From Owenia fusiformis (Eukaryota; Annelida; Polychaeta; Sabellida; Oweniidae): DNA of 64,000 bases. The notes under the pieces are model-generated. The model had not been told where the DNA came from and made no database searches. It saw only the letters and a list, made by a program, of their open reading frames with translations. This document shows, piece after piece, positions 13,201 to 25,000 of this stretch. Each line of letters opens with the position of its first letter. Positions within the stretch are counted from its first letter, which is position 1. Location of the stretch: NCBI GenBank assembly GCA_903813345.2, contig CAIIXF020000009.1, forward strand, positions 14,706,347 to 14,770,346, read 5' to 3'. A program made the position numbers and the translations under genes.

Positions 13201-14615
13201 CTTTCATACTAGTGTACTGTTCAAAGGGCATAGCTATTCCACTTCTCTTCCAGTTGTCATAAAGCCTCCTGTTGGCAGGATCCTCCAGAGTTTCCTTGGC
13301 ACGTAGCAGGCGAGAGAACCTCTTAGCTGAGGACACATAAAACAAGATGATAATTGAATTGTAGAGTTGTAGAATTGCATAAACTTAAAACATCAACATC
13401 ATCTAACTAACAATAACAATGATGTTATTGCTCAGCATTAATCGTAATAATATAGGTATGAGACGGAGGACATTGAGCTTATAATACATGTAGGGTTTGA
13501 ATGTATTAAAATAATAATTATTGAATTTTAATTGGTATCATTTATCATGTTTATTTTATATAAAACTGTTCAACTATGGCAAAAGAGAATAAATAACATC
13601 ACATTTTACTTTCAAAAATAAAATGTAAATAAATAAACTTAATATGCCAACGTTTTACTCCAGATAAAATGGCAGTTAGGTTATATGCTATAAATTAGAC
13701 CGAACTAAACTCATGGGAGGGGAATATGCCTAGCGAATATGCTTTTTATGTTGGTATGGCATCTTACACCAGTCATGTGACAGACACTGACCAATCAGAG
13801 AGTGAGGTTCTAGGAATATGTCAGTGAAATAGATATGTAATGCAGATATATTTATACAACATGTACAAACCTGCATCTGGGTCATTGGGATTTTTATCTG
13901 GGTGACAGTCTAGAACCCGGGTCTTGTATTCTGTCTTGATCTGCTCCACCTAAGTAAGAAATATAACATTTAGATTTCCAGAAAGATATGATGCTTATGT
14001 TGGTGCAAACGAAGAATGAGATAATGAAGATTCAACCTTTATTTCCAGGCAATCTGGAAAAAAAAATTGTTCTCACAATATCAAACTGGATGTTGTAACG
14101 TTTTGTTACGATCTGTCTTTGTAACACACTTGTAAGTTCTCTACAGTGCCACATCCATTCCCATATAACAGGTTTCCCAGCTAAGCGAATGATTGAAATT
14201 GAATTTCTAATAAAAATATGTTATGAAGGAAGCATCAAATTTAAAATACAGCCAAGGACATAGCCAGGATCTAAAATATAACAAGGCAAAAATTCGAGAT
14301 AAAAGCAAATTACTCTACCATATGACTTCATTTTCAAAGTTTCAATTGAAAATGTTAAGCTATTGTCATCCCTATCGTGTCATTTTCACAAGATTGAAAT
14401 TGTCAACTGAAAAATCAAAACATTATGTGTAAAAGGATTTAACCACAGGGCTCAATGAATTGTGGATGATTTAAAGCAAGTACAAGTATGTCTTGTATCA
14501 AGACTTTGAATGAGAGCGGTAGCTTGAAAAAACTTACTGATGATAACTCATCACATCCTAAGATATGGTAATAGTCATCTGCATCCTCCCTTTTGTAGTT
14601 AATGATCGTATCCAT
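7252..14615 (-). CDS. DNAJC12: DNAJC12, J-domain co-chaperone (five exons)
   Basis: Exons in transcript order: 14615-14538, 13949-13871, 13326-13187, 11741-11588 and 7328-7252. They join in phase to 175 aa (human protein 198 aa). Exon 1 reads MDTIINYKRED, then DDYYHILGCDELSS. Exon 2 carries the J-domain HPD (residues DCHPDKNPNDP). Exon 3 holds RAKETLEDPANRRLYDNW and AMPFEQY. Exon 4 starts SMHWAYKTKKEPMLE. Exon 5 encodes the conserved tail ending KKFRNYDI and stop, close to human KFRNYEI. All introns are GT-AG. Human DNAJC12 is a cytosolic HSP70 co-chaperone for aromatic amino acid hydroxylases; the same role here is inferred. Intron 4 (about 4.3 kb) is swollen by a LINE with a nested mariner, and intron 3 by a tandem-cored repeat. 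It is divergent from SIRT1. Confidence 0.93.
7722..9683 (-). mobile_element. Full-length mariner-type DNA transposon
   Basis: The 1962-bp element is flanked by TA on both sides (7720-7721, 9684-9685). The ends are CAGGGTGATCCAGAAGTAAC and its complement. Inverted repeats of roughly 190 bp (7722-7910 and 9495-9683) match almost base for base, including the GTAACCCGATATCGCGTAAC stretch. Long arms like this are unusual for mariner, whose inverted repeats are usually a few tens of bp. The near-identity of arms and the open transposase frame point to a recent insertion. It lies inside a LINE, inside DNAJC12 intron 4. Confidence 0.92.
8026..9261 (-). CDS. mariner transposase, DD34D, with a 171-bp intron
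   Basis: Exon 1 is 9261-8566 (232 codons) and exon 2 is 8394-8026 (122 codons plus stop). Together they give 354 aa, the usual mariner length. The gap 8395-8565 starts GTAAGATATC and ends TTTTTCAG, and splicing it keeps phase 0. Without splicing, the frame stops just after the donor. The N-terminal half has helix-turn-helix regions, a GRP motif (residues about 66-68) and VPHDLT. The catalytic aspartates are D162 (TSDES), D258 (HWDNAPTHT) and D293 (SPDLAPSDF), with 34 residues between the last two. No stop or frameshift is seen. The transposase may be functional; that needs testing. Confidence 0.88.
9684..11475 (-). pseudogene. LINE reverse transcriptase ORF with frameshift
   Basis: Frame one (down to about 10640) encodes reverse transcriptase: YRGINVLACIGNVFDS, IDFKKAFDFVN, GVMQGSVLS and the catalytic box LLWADDLILLS. 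Near 10640 a one-base frame change is needed to continue into YKYLGCIFNNNINFDKH and the post-RT region. That region ends with a Cys-Cys-His-Cys motif (LCSECGVIEDELHFITSC). The copy is 5'-truncated, frameshifted and interrupted, so it is dead. The C-terminal zinc motif argues against RTE; I do not assign a clade. Confidence 0.85.
11770..13024. repeat. Tandem-cored interspersed element (Helentron/pearl-like?)
   Basis: Lies in DNAJC12 intron 3. One end has GCAACGCCAAAGCGTAGCG, the other CGAACTTCGTTCGATGGGAT. The core is at least five copies of a ~148-bp monomer (phrase CATATCAAATATGAACAAAA at about 12052, 12200, 12330, 12479 and 12627). Each monomer holds a self-complementary GGCCATTTTTCAAAATGGCC. 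Next to the second end is an ACGG/TACG microsatellite (about 12925-12975). A second copy in reverse orientation is at 29216-30180. Tandem core plus microsatellite plus fixed ends resembles non-autonomous Helentron (DINE/pearl) elements; this is inference. Confidence 0.7.
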
Positions 14616-14925
14616 TGCTGTGTATGTTCTTTTAAAACACTTTGATATGAATTAGATCTAAATGCACCTTGGTCCAGTCAGTATGACTTGGGCTTGGCTA
14701 TTCTAACTTTTCGTGTTTCTCAGTTGACTCATGGATGAGCCGGGCGCACAGGCATATAGGCCTATCCGCCTCTGATTATAATTACAGACTGTTTAGCACA
14801 CTGAGCTACAGCAGCCGCTATCACAAACATGTACTACGAACAGATAAATTCCTGGTTATTGTAACACCCTTGGTTGAATGTGCCTTGGTGGCTAAATAAC
14901 AGGACTATCATCTATTTTACTAAAG

Positions 14926-15465
14926 TCACTGCTACCCACCTAGTTACACAGACGTATCGTCAGTGTATCATGGCTGAACTACTTCTGGGATTTGAATTTG
15001 GTAAGATATTTTTATTTCTCGATTTACATCTACTTATAAGTCACGATGTGGATTATAATTTGGCTCGAAGTTATGGGAGATAGTCTAGTTTGAGAATGTG
15101 TCGATGGTTTTAGGTTTGGTATGTTAAAGAAGACGCATTTCACATATTTTGTTTCGCTTTTGTTACACTGACGATCGGCATTAATATTGCCAATATTACA
15201 CTGATATTGGTCGTTCGTCAGTGTAACAAAAGCGAGGGACTAAATACGTGAATTGTGTCTTCGTTAACATATAAAACCTAAAACCATCGACACATTCTCA
15301 AACAAGACTATCTTCCTTAACTTCGTGCCAAATTATTATCCACAACATGACTTATAAGTAGGTGTAAATCGGGAAATAAAAAAATCTTACCGAAACCTAG
15401 TCCCGGAAGTAGTTCCGCCATAATACACTGACGATACGTCTGTGTAACTAGGTGGGTAGCAGTGA
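14926..15465. mobile_element. 540-bp foldback MITE between DNAJC12 and SIRT1
   Basis: The two halves are nearly perfect inverted copies meeting at about 15195. The left end is TCACTGCTACCCACCTAGTT and the right end is its complement. Further matches run through GACGTATCGTCAGTGTA, TCTACTTATAAGTCA and AACCATCGACACATTCTCA. The flanks share AAG on both sides, a possible 3-bp target duplication. It has no transposase. The small ORFs inside are incidental. It sits in the divergent spacer, about 300 bp above the DNAJC12 start and 600 bp above the SIRT1 start. Confidence 0.88.
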
Positions 15466-15784
15466 AAGTGCTCACAATAAATAAATGACACCTGGATTTT
15501 CTATCACCATTTCATATTCCAGACCATGATGATTTGAGACTTCATACTTTCCAAATAGTCTACAGATCAGTTTCTCACACTGATTGTGTGTAAAGAAACC
15601 CAAATGAACTTTTACCCTGCTGTGTGCAATACTTATCTATTTCTTTTTCTTCTGATGTTATATTTCTTATGATAAATTAGATATTTATCTATTAGACTAT
15701 TATATCATTTCATCAGTTCATAATTTCATACTACATCAACTTAAGATCTGCGCCAGGTTTGCTTATTCTGCTTCGAGTTTTTAG

Positions 15785-16032
15785 TGCGCATGCGCAAAAA
15801 TGACCGACAGAATTGCCCTACATATTCGGGTGTATTACACTATTATAAAGACTTTTTCTATTCCCAATCGTTATTTAGGATACCCATAGGGCATAATGTA
15901 AAATTTCTTTACCGTATAGTTTCGTAATAGCTTAAATTTGAACAGTAGGTGCGCATGCGTACTTAAGATAAACCAAAGGAAGAAAGAAAACCTGGCGGAG
16001 ATGATCACTAGTTGACGTCATTGTGCGCCAAA
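15785..16032. promoter_or_regulatory. Probable SIRT1 (possibly shared) promoter motifs
   Basis: TGCGCATGCGCA at 15785-15796 is a perfect NRF1-type site. TGCGCATGCGTA at 15950-15961 is one base off. TGACGTCA at 16013-16020 is a perfect CRE. GCGCCAAA at 16025-16032 is an E2F-type site on the minus strand. This is the most CpG-bearing part of the spacer and ends 27 bp before the SIRT1 start codon. NRF1 and E2F sites are common in housekeeping promoters, and mammalian SIRT1 has been reported as a CREB and E2F1 target. Function here is inferred from motifs only. Confidence 0.6.
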
Positions 16033-16035
16033 TAG

Positions 16036-16074
16036 ATGCGCAGTTGAATGCTAAAACAATGGCGGAAGTTGTAG
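16036..16074 (+). promoter_or_regulatory. Two short upstream ORFs at the SIRT1 start
   Basis: ATG at 16036 opens a three-codon ORF (stop 16045-16047). ATG at 16048 opens an eight-codon ORF ending 16072-16074, which overlaps the SIRT1 ATG (16059) in another frame. The SIRT1 ATG has the better context (ACAATGG). These matter only if transcription starts upstream of 16036, which is unknown. Confidence 0.5.
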
Positions 16075-19000
16075 ATCTCAAAAGTACTGCTTCAAAGCGT
16101 CCTAGGACCGACAGTAGACGTCAGAGTAGCTTGGATGAGGGTTATGAAGAAGGATTCGATGTTACCACACACGCCAATGCAGCAAAACGACGTAAAGAGA
16201 CAGATCCGACAAGTATAAAAGGTACAAACCAGTTTTTTATTCACTTTTTTGTACTTTTTTCAACTCACTGACAAAATAAAAGGAAAATTTTCCTTGGCCT
16301 TGCCGTTAGGTGACTTTAGATTTACTTTAAGCTTAAAGGATGGTGACTTTGGTCAAATGCCACTAAGGTTCATCTGCATATTAAGAATTTTGCTGCTTCC
16401 TTCCCTAGTAGATCTATGTATCCAACAGACTGACTGGAAGTCAGTCTGTTATGATGTACTACTTTCCTGTGGAAATTGCAGTGAATTTTTTTGCACAAAA
16501 TTATCAATTGGAGGAAACATTTTTTCAATAAAATAAGCATTACAAAATTTCAATTAAATAGTAAGGTACAATTAAATGCAATAAAAAGTAACACAGCATA
16601 TTGTCTAGTGGAAATAAAGCTAGATGAAGTAAAACTGTGCAAATTAATTTTACCCAATCGGCCATTTTGAATAGCACTTCCTATGTAAACAAATATTTGA
16701 AATTACCAAACTTTAACATAGGTGCCTTATAGTCTGAATATAATTCAGACTAAATAGGATATAGTCTACTTCCTTCCCCAAATGGACGAGACCCTATCTG
16801 TTGCAAGACTAACGCCTGGCGTAACCGTCACTATGTTATTCAGTGTTTTTTAAGTAGCGCAAGGTAGTGTTGTCGCGATTAATCGATACATCGCGATATA
16901 CATCGCCAAAGCTGATTCTGGCGATGCATCGATGTCTGAAACAAAACATCGATGTTTTAAAAAAAAATTAATTTGCTAAATATCACCCTTTCTTATCTTA
17001 TTTTGACGCAAATCGCTTACCTTTGTCATGTCTTATTTCATTTTCCAATGTTTTCTGATATTCTTTCGCTTTAAAACTGTTTTAGCTAGTCGAAATGAAC
17101 CATTAATCTAAAAAAATTCACTTTACTTTCATTTCATCGTTACTAGAAGTTCCCGGATGTACCAGCATACTTTTATTAATTTGTTCTGTTCAGTATTTTA
17201 GCGCAATAGCGTTCGGTATTTCAGTGCACTTTTCTCGGACTTTTTCTCGATGTACATCGCGATGTGCATCGATGTTTACTACTGAAAATTGCCGATGCAT
17301 CGATGTACGATTATGGCACATCGCGACAACACTAGCGCAAGGATCCTGCCATGACCGTAGTAATGTTATCGTGAAAGCCTGGTATAACCGCGACAATGCT
17401 GTATTATATTGTAATGCCTGCCATAACCGTGACAATGTAATATAGTTCTGCAAGGCTTGGTATGACCGTGACAATGTAATATAGTACTGCAAGGCCTGGC
17501 ATGACCGTGACAATGTAATATAGTATTGCAAGTTCAGGTATGAGAGTGGTAATGTAGAAATTTACGATTAGGACTGCTATAACCGTGACAATGTGTATTC
17601 CAAAGCCTGGCATGACTGTGGGAATGTAATATAGTTCTGCAAGGCCTGGCATGACCGTGACAATGTAATATAGTATTGCAAGTTCAGGTATGAGAGTGGT
17701 AATGTAGAAATTTACGATTGGGACTGCTATAACCGTGACAATGTGTATTGCAAAGCCTGGCATGACCGTGACAATGTACTATAGTATTGCAAGGCCAGGT
17801 ATGAGGGTGGTAATGTAGAAATTTAGGCTTAGTCCTACTATGACCGTAATAATGTATTGCAATGACTAGTAAATACTGTACATGACATTAATGCCAGGAA
17901 TATCCTTAACAATTTTAAGTGATTGTCATTACAATTCAACAGTTTAATACTATGATCATGGTGTTTAACTACCTTAATCATGTGAAAATCAAAATTACTA
18001 CTATACATAATATTCACATTCGCTTATAAACCACAATAAAGGCTACGGTCACGCCAGGCTTCCACGATAACACTTCCAGGGCCATGACAGGCCTTGCAAT
18101 ATAATACAGCATTGTCACGGTTATACCAGCCTGTCACGGTTATACCAGGCTTACACGATAACACTACCACGGTCATGGCAGGATCCTTGCGCTACTTAAA
18201 AACACTGATTAACATGGCGACGGTTGTGGCAGTAGTAGTCTTGCAATAGATAGCATGTGAAATGGACACGAGTAAATCCTCTACGGCATATGGTATATTA
18301 TTGATGTTTGACCAATCAGATTTCAGCATTTGGTTCAGCCCTTGTCAGAGAAATATTTTGTGATTGGTCAAACATACCATTCACCTTCCCCAAATGGAGA
18401 CCCTATCTGTTGCAAGACTTATGCCTGGCACAACTGTCACCATGTTATTAAGTGTTTTTATGTTTCGCAAGGATCCTGCCATGACTTTGGTAGTGTTTTC
18501 GTGATAGCCTGATATAACCGTGACAATGCTATATTGCATGGCCCAGTACTGTCAACCCCCAAAGATTTTCTCGCGGGACAGATTTTTTAGACCCAGTGCC
18601 AAAACTTCGCGGGATTTTGCGGGACATCCGCCTAAATTCGCGGGATTTTGCGGGACATTTAAGGAATTTGCGTGATTGCGCTAATAGGTCGAATTTCGAT
18701 CAAATTCGCAGGATTTCGCGGGACCATTTGAGGGACAAACACGCTAATTGCGGGACAGTTAACAGGGTAACCACCAAAGACTTCATAGAGGGGCAATCTT
18801 TTTAGACAAAGTGTCCTAAATTTGCAGGATTGGCGAAACATCCACCTAAATTTGCGGGATGTCGCAGGACATTCAAGGGATTTGCCTGATTGGGGCTTAA
18901 TGTAAAAGTACTCAAATCAAACTTTCAGATACTGATTTATCAAATATAATGAACTTAACTTAAGTAAACGTCAACACAATTCCACACAATACGCATAGAA

Positions 19001-22000
19001 ATATTATTAAAGGGTGACGGTTGTGCCAGGCGACGGTTGTGCCAGGCATAAGTTTTGCAATAGATAGCATGTGCCTATCTGTTGTGATTGGTCTTCAAAG
19101 TCAGAGAATATACGTTTTATAGTCATATAATACAGGGTGACTGGAAACAAGAGACCATTGACTGGCTAGCAGTGTTGCTATCTATTTTCTCATGGAGATA
19201 AAATCACAATTATAAAACTTGGTTAAGATATAACTCAACCATTGAGGTTATAATTTGTGCCCTTTACTTGTCCTTAATGGTCACCCAAATGCCTAAATTG
19301 ATGGAAATTCTGATCTCAAATGTCTGTCAAATTATCTGCAAATCAAGTATAATTTCAACAATGAGTAGATGGTTGTGACTTATACAGATTCATGATTTAT
19401 TTTGTTTTTTGGGGATTTGCTACCATGTGGAGTTATTTACTAGTGTCCCAACTTATTCTTCTTTTCTTGAATGGTAATTATGAAAACTAATTACAAAAGG
19501 TTTCAAGGTGAATGTTTATGGAAACATTTTTGAAAAATTGCTTTTTAGGTAATAATACCGAGGTTGACGAATCAGACTTAGAAGTTGATCAACAATATGG
19601 CAGTTCTGTTGCAGAACAAGAACATACACTTGTTCCAAAGGCTGGTCATAGCACAGAGGCAAATAACACTATACTAAGCTCAACTGAACAACAGGCAAAT
19701 ATTGAAAAAGACAAAGGTGAGCTCAGTTTACCAGATATCAAGTTTTATTTCTTATGGTTTTCCAGTTCTGTGCCTTTCAAAAGGATATGAACATTTAACA
19801 TTTTATTGATTGCTTTGAAGAAATGCTCAAGAAACTTCCCAGTGGTGACTTTTTTAATTCCTCTGTGTTCTGAATTTTTACACTAAATACTACTAATATC
19901 CTACTAATTTTCATCATAAAATGTCCAAATTAAGACTTTAAGATTTGTTTAAATAAAAAATATGTTTTGTTTGGTGAGATTTTCTAGCTTATGAAACTTT
20001 TCTAGTTTTAATATTTTCATAATCTTATAATTTCTCTAGATGCAGAATTGCTGTTATTTAGCCACCAGGGAGAAGATTCGGATGATGATAGTAGCTCAGA
20101 CAGTGATAGCAATAGTCTATCAGGTGGCAGTGAGGCAGGATGGCGGCCTATTGCTGGTAAACTAAATACTATTTATTATAAGACCAGCTCATGGCAAATT
20201 CAGTTGTTTACTCAGAGATGAGTATTCTCAATATGGCATGTATGTTTGACTTATTATCTTTATGATCTATAAACACTATGTTTGTGTGTAGGCCCTATGG
20301 CATGGGTAGAGCGTCAGATGATGAAAGGTGAAGATCCAAGAGGTGTTCTAGAGAGTATTCTACCAGATGGTCAGTCTTCACAGATCCCCAGTGACATTGA
20401 TGACATCACACTTTGGAAGATTATCATAAACATTGTATCAGAGCCACCCATGAGACCCAAGTTGAAGGACTACAATACATTTGATGATGCTGTGAATCTC
20501 ATCAGGAATTCTAAGAAGATTGTTGTCCTCACTGGAGCTGGGGTAATGATCTATAGCATATTACTTTTTCTGACCAAACTTAAGAAATCTTGCTTTGAAT
20601 TACATTAAAATGTATAGGATATTAAGATGATTTACCAGTTGGGATGTCTGCAAGTTTTATTTAGTAGATTTAATTTCTGAATCACCCTCTGTGATATGTG
20701 GCTGTGTGGGCCGCTGAACGAGGATGGGAGAGTTGTAGCCTTGGTACATTTTTGTACATGAACATTTTTATTTAGAATATTCCACTTATTAATATGCTTG
20801 TAACATCTTTTGATTTTATCAACTTAGGTATCAGTTTCATGTGGAATCCCTGACTTCCGTTCAAGAGATGGCATATATGCACGGCTAGCAATAGAATACC
20901 CAGATTTGCCAGACCCACAGGCCATGTTTGACATAAAATACTTCCTGCATAATCAGAAACCATTCTTCAAGTTTGCCAAGGTAATACTCTTCTGAATGTC
21001 CCTCTAGGACAGCGGAACATCTGTTGATTCCATGTGGTAGTGTGTATAAGTGAATCTTGAATACAGAGTGGTCCAAAAAATGTGAACTTTTTGATTTTAC
21101 GCAGAACTTTTATTTCTCCTAAATTACATCAAAATTTTAATGAGCATAATTCAATTACAAATGACTTACGAAAGTGTAAAAAAAAGATCCATTTGCAACT
21201 TTATGAATTCATAACTTTTTAGATATTTACAAATTGTGAACATTCATTACTACGAATGGTACAAAAATGGACTCCTGGTTCTCATGATTTGATCTGCTTT
21301 CAATTACTCAGATGCGAGTAGGTATTTACCAGTTACGCCACCAGGTGGCTGATTCGGGGGAAATAACATGGTAGGGTATTACAAAGTTCCCTTAAACTTG
21401 AATATTCATCAGTTTTAGTGGTTCAATTTTCATATTACCCATATGTATGTGATAGTTATATAAATTAAAATATGTCCAGTAAAACAAAATATTATCTGCC
21501 AAACACAAGAAAAGATATTTCACTTTTTATGGTTTACAACATGGGGTCTATGGGGAATCTACCCGACCTAGAAGTCACATTTTCAAAGAAAATTAAATTT
21601 TCAAAGTTGATAAACTCTTTTCAAAACCACATTTTTAGATGTATATTTACATGTAGATTCCAAATATGACATCAGATTGACTGAATTGTGAATTTTTAAT
21701 GACATAAATCAAGATTACTTCTACTCGCGTCTGGGACATTGTTCTGTGTTCTAATGAATCGATACTTTGTGTTAATTTATGTGTTCCTTTTGTACAGGAA
21801 ATTTACCCTGGGCAGTTTGAGCCATCGTTGAGCCACAAGTTCATTAAGCAGATAGAGAATCATGGCAAGCTGTTGCGTAACTACACTCAGAATATTGACA
21901 CTCTGGAGCAGGTTGCTGGCATTTCTAATGTTGTACAGTGTCATGGTATGTGATTTGCTGCAAAGTGTGCCTGGGCAAAGTTCAAATTAAACTAAAATCA

Positions 22001-25000
22001 TATTCTTGTGCCTCAAAATTTCAGTTGCACCAGAATATGGGCTCAATGTTTTTAGCTCACTTGTTGAGTCATTGCAGTGACACACTTAGTGTCTGTTTTT
22101 CAATAACAGTGGCATTTTTCATCTCTTGATACGATTCAAGTTTTTGTATTTAATTAATCATTGATAAGATAAAGTTCCCAATGACTCCAGATTCAAAAAT
22201 ATTTCATTGTCTTTTTATTTGAATGAAATATTTCATTCATTGAATCATATTCTTGTTTTTGGGATATGGTACTCGGTAGAGTTGATTTTCGAGTTAGTAA
22301 TAAATCAAATATGTGCATATCTTTACAATGTTTTTCTTATACTTTCTTTGATTAGGTTCATTTGCCATGGCAACCTGTATGAACTGCAAGTACAAAGTGA
22401 ATGCTGAAGCAATCAAAGAAGATATTATGAATCAAGTAAGGCTCTCAATGAAATTGCTTTTATATTTACATATTGAACTTGTTTGAGGAGATATGATTAA
22501 GATTGAAAAGTGCTAGTACAGGGGGGGGGCAAAAATGCCTCCATTGATTATTTGAATAATACTTAGCCCTTATAGTAAAAGCAAGTTGTTTATACCATAG
22601 TAAAAAGATATATGACATACTATTCTCCAAGATTGTTTCATTTGAACTATGGTCATGTGAACCTTTATGGCATAGGAGTCACTTTTCAGTTTCTAAGATC
22701 AACGATTTTGAATATATTTATTATGAACTAATGTTCATATCCATTTTATGGTTCATTCTGGTTTACTTTATTTTGGATCGATCAGCTTTTTGGCAACAAA
22801 ATATCACTTTTTTAAGATCACTTTTTTGTATTTTGTGTGTAACGTCTTGTCTACACATTACAGTCATACTGTTTGATAAGATTGATTATGAATTTTTAGG
22901 GATACTTTTTGGAGTATAAACCATCCCATGCTCAATAAATTTTAAGGTGGCCATTTTGTATTTTCTGTCCTAAAACTTTGTATGTAAATCATGTGTGTCT
23001 ATGTAATGTAGTGTGTCTATGTATAATGTATGTTCAGCCCTTCTTGAAATTCTATTCTATTGAATATTGTTCACCATGTGTCTTGCTAATCATTTGAAAA
23101 ACAGGACATTTGCATCCAATGAGTTGTACTGAGATCACTCCGATGCTCTGTTGTCCCACGTACTACTGGTATGTTGTAATTTCCATAGGCCACACTTCAG
23201 TAGGCATTCAGTTCATCAACACTGTACACTATAGTAAGAAAAACAATTGATTCATTGCAGGTGATTCCCAGATGTCCTGAATGTCCAGCTGATACTGAAC
23301 TTAATATTATGAAACCTGACATTGTCTTCTTTGGGGAAAGTCTACCTGAGGAGTTCCACAGGCAGATGGAGCTGGACAAGGAAGAGTGTGATCTCCTAAT
23401 TGTTGTTGGCTCCTCACTCAAGGTTCGCCCTGTGGCTCTTATACCAAGTAAGTTATCATATTATGTCATCATGTTTTATCTAGTGAAGATGACACTCATA
23501 CATCTTTACAAAAACAGCTCGTGAGCTGATTTGTTCATATTGATGATTCAGTGATTCTCGCAAATATTGATGTTTAGATTGATAGTCCTGATCGTCACAA
23601 TCGTAACGATCGTGAGCTGAATTGTTGTGCTGATTCAGCTTGAATACATGAATCAGAGCGATTGTGTGATTAAGTGATTCTGCAACTGAATTATGTGCAC
23701 ATCACTATTGAACAATCGTCACTATTGTGCTGATTCAACTAAAATGAATGATTGAAAATGTATGAACAATTCAGCTCACAATTGTGATGATCATGACTAT
23801 CAATTTAAACATCATTATTTGTGAGAATCACTGAATCATCAAAATGAACGATTCAGCTCACGATATAAAAGAAATAAAAATCACTGAATCAAAATGTACG
23901 ATTCAGACAGGGCTCGATCCTTGGACCTATTCTGTTTCTTATTTACATCAATGACATTGTTACGACATCTTGTATATTTAAATTTGTTATTATCTTTGCT
24001 GATGATACAAACCTTCTCTGCTCACATAAAAACCTAAGTACTCTCATGAATCATGTCAACTCTGAATTAGAAAATCTTGACGAATGGCTATGTGCAAATA
24101 AACTATCGCTTAATATAGAAAAATCAAAATTCATGATCTTTCATCCACACAAATTAAAAGAATCTGAAATAAAAATGCTAAATATTAAAATAAGAAATAA
24201 ACCTATTGAAAGAATTTCAAAGACTGCTTTCCTTGGAGTTATTATTGATGATAAACTTAAATGGAATGAGCATTTTGCTCATGTATCTACCAAAATTTCA
24301 CAAGTAGTAGGAATTCTTTTCAAGGTCAAAAATAAGATAAATCACACTGCAATGATGTCTATTTATTACTCTCTTATATATAGCCATATAAATTATTGTA
24401 TTCTTATCTGGGGAACAGCAACTAAAGCTATATTGTTTCAAATTCTGAAAGTACAAAAAAGATTCTTAAGACTAATTACAAACAGTGTTAGAACAGACGA
24501 TTCCTCTCCACAATTTAAGAAAATAAAAATACTTAAATTAGAAGATATTCATAAGCTAAATGTCGGTATTTTTGTATATAATTGTCTCAAACGACCCAAA
24601 GAATTTCCTCAAACTTTATTTTCTGACTACTTCATATCAAATGCTCAAACTCATGGTCAAGAGACACGTTATAGATTCAATCTTAGAGCTAATCAATTTA
24701 AATCTACATTTGGACAAAGGAGCATTAAATACCTAGGACAAACAACATGGAATGAAACTTTTAAACATCTGAATTCTAGAAATAAATTTAAGTCAGATTT
24801 GAAAAAGTATTATCTGGACAAGTATTAAATTAATCTGTATAACATTTAGCTATATGTGCTTTTATTTATGTATATTTCTTTCTCTTCTATCACTTTTCTT
24901 CTAACTTTCTATCTTAAAAAACAGTTTTATATCTTGTCATCTTGATTAATACAATTATGTAATATAATCATATGTAACTACATGTATATACACCCGCATG

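Noticed and set aside
13091-13306. Plus-strand ORF at DNAJC12 exon 3
   Set aside because: Antisense shadow of the conserved minus-strand J-domain exon.
14874-15083. Small ORF upstream of SIRT1 with a hydrophobic stretch
   Set aside because: It lies across the left arm of the foldback MITE; no homology and no codon signal.
17190-17763. Repetitive hydrophobic ORFs in the foldback element
   Set aside because: They follow the ~40-bp tandem unit and exist in several frames and both strands; no family resemblance.
21067-21130. Mariner-like end CAGAGTGGTCCAAAAAATGT in SIRT1 intron 5
   Set aside because: Only one end is visible; no partner inverted end or transposase was found nearby.
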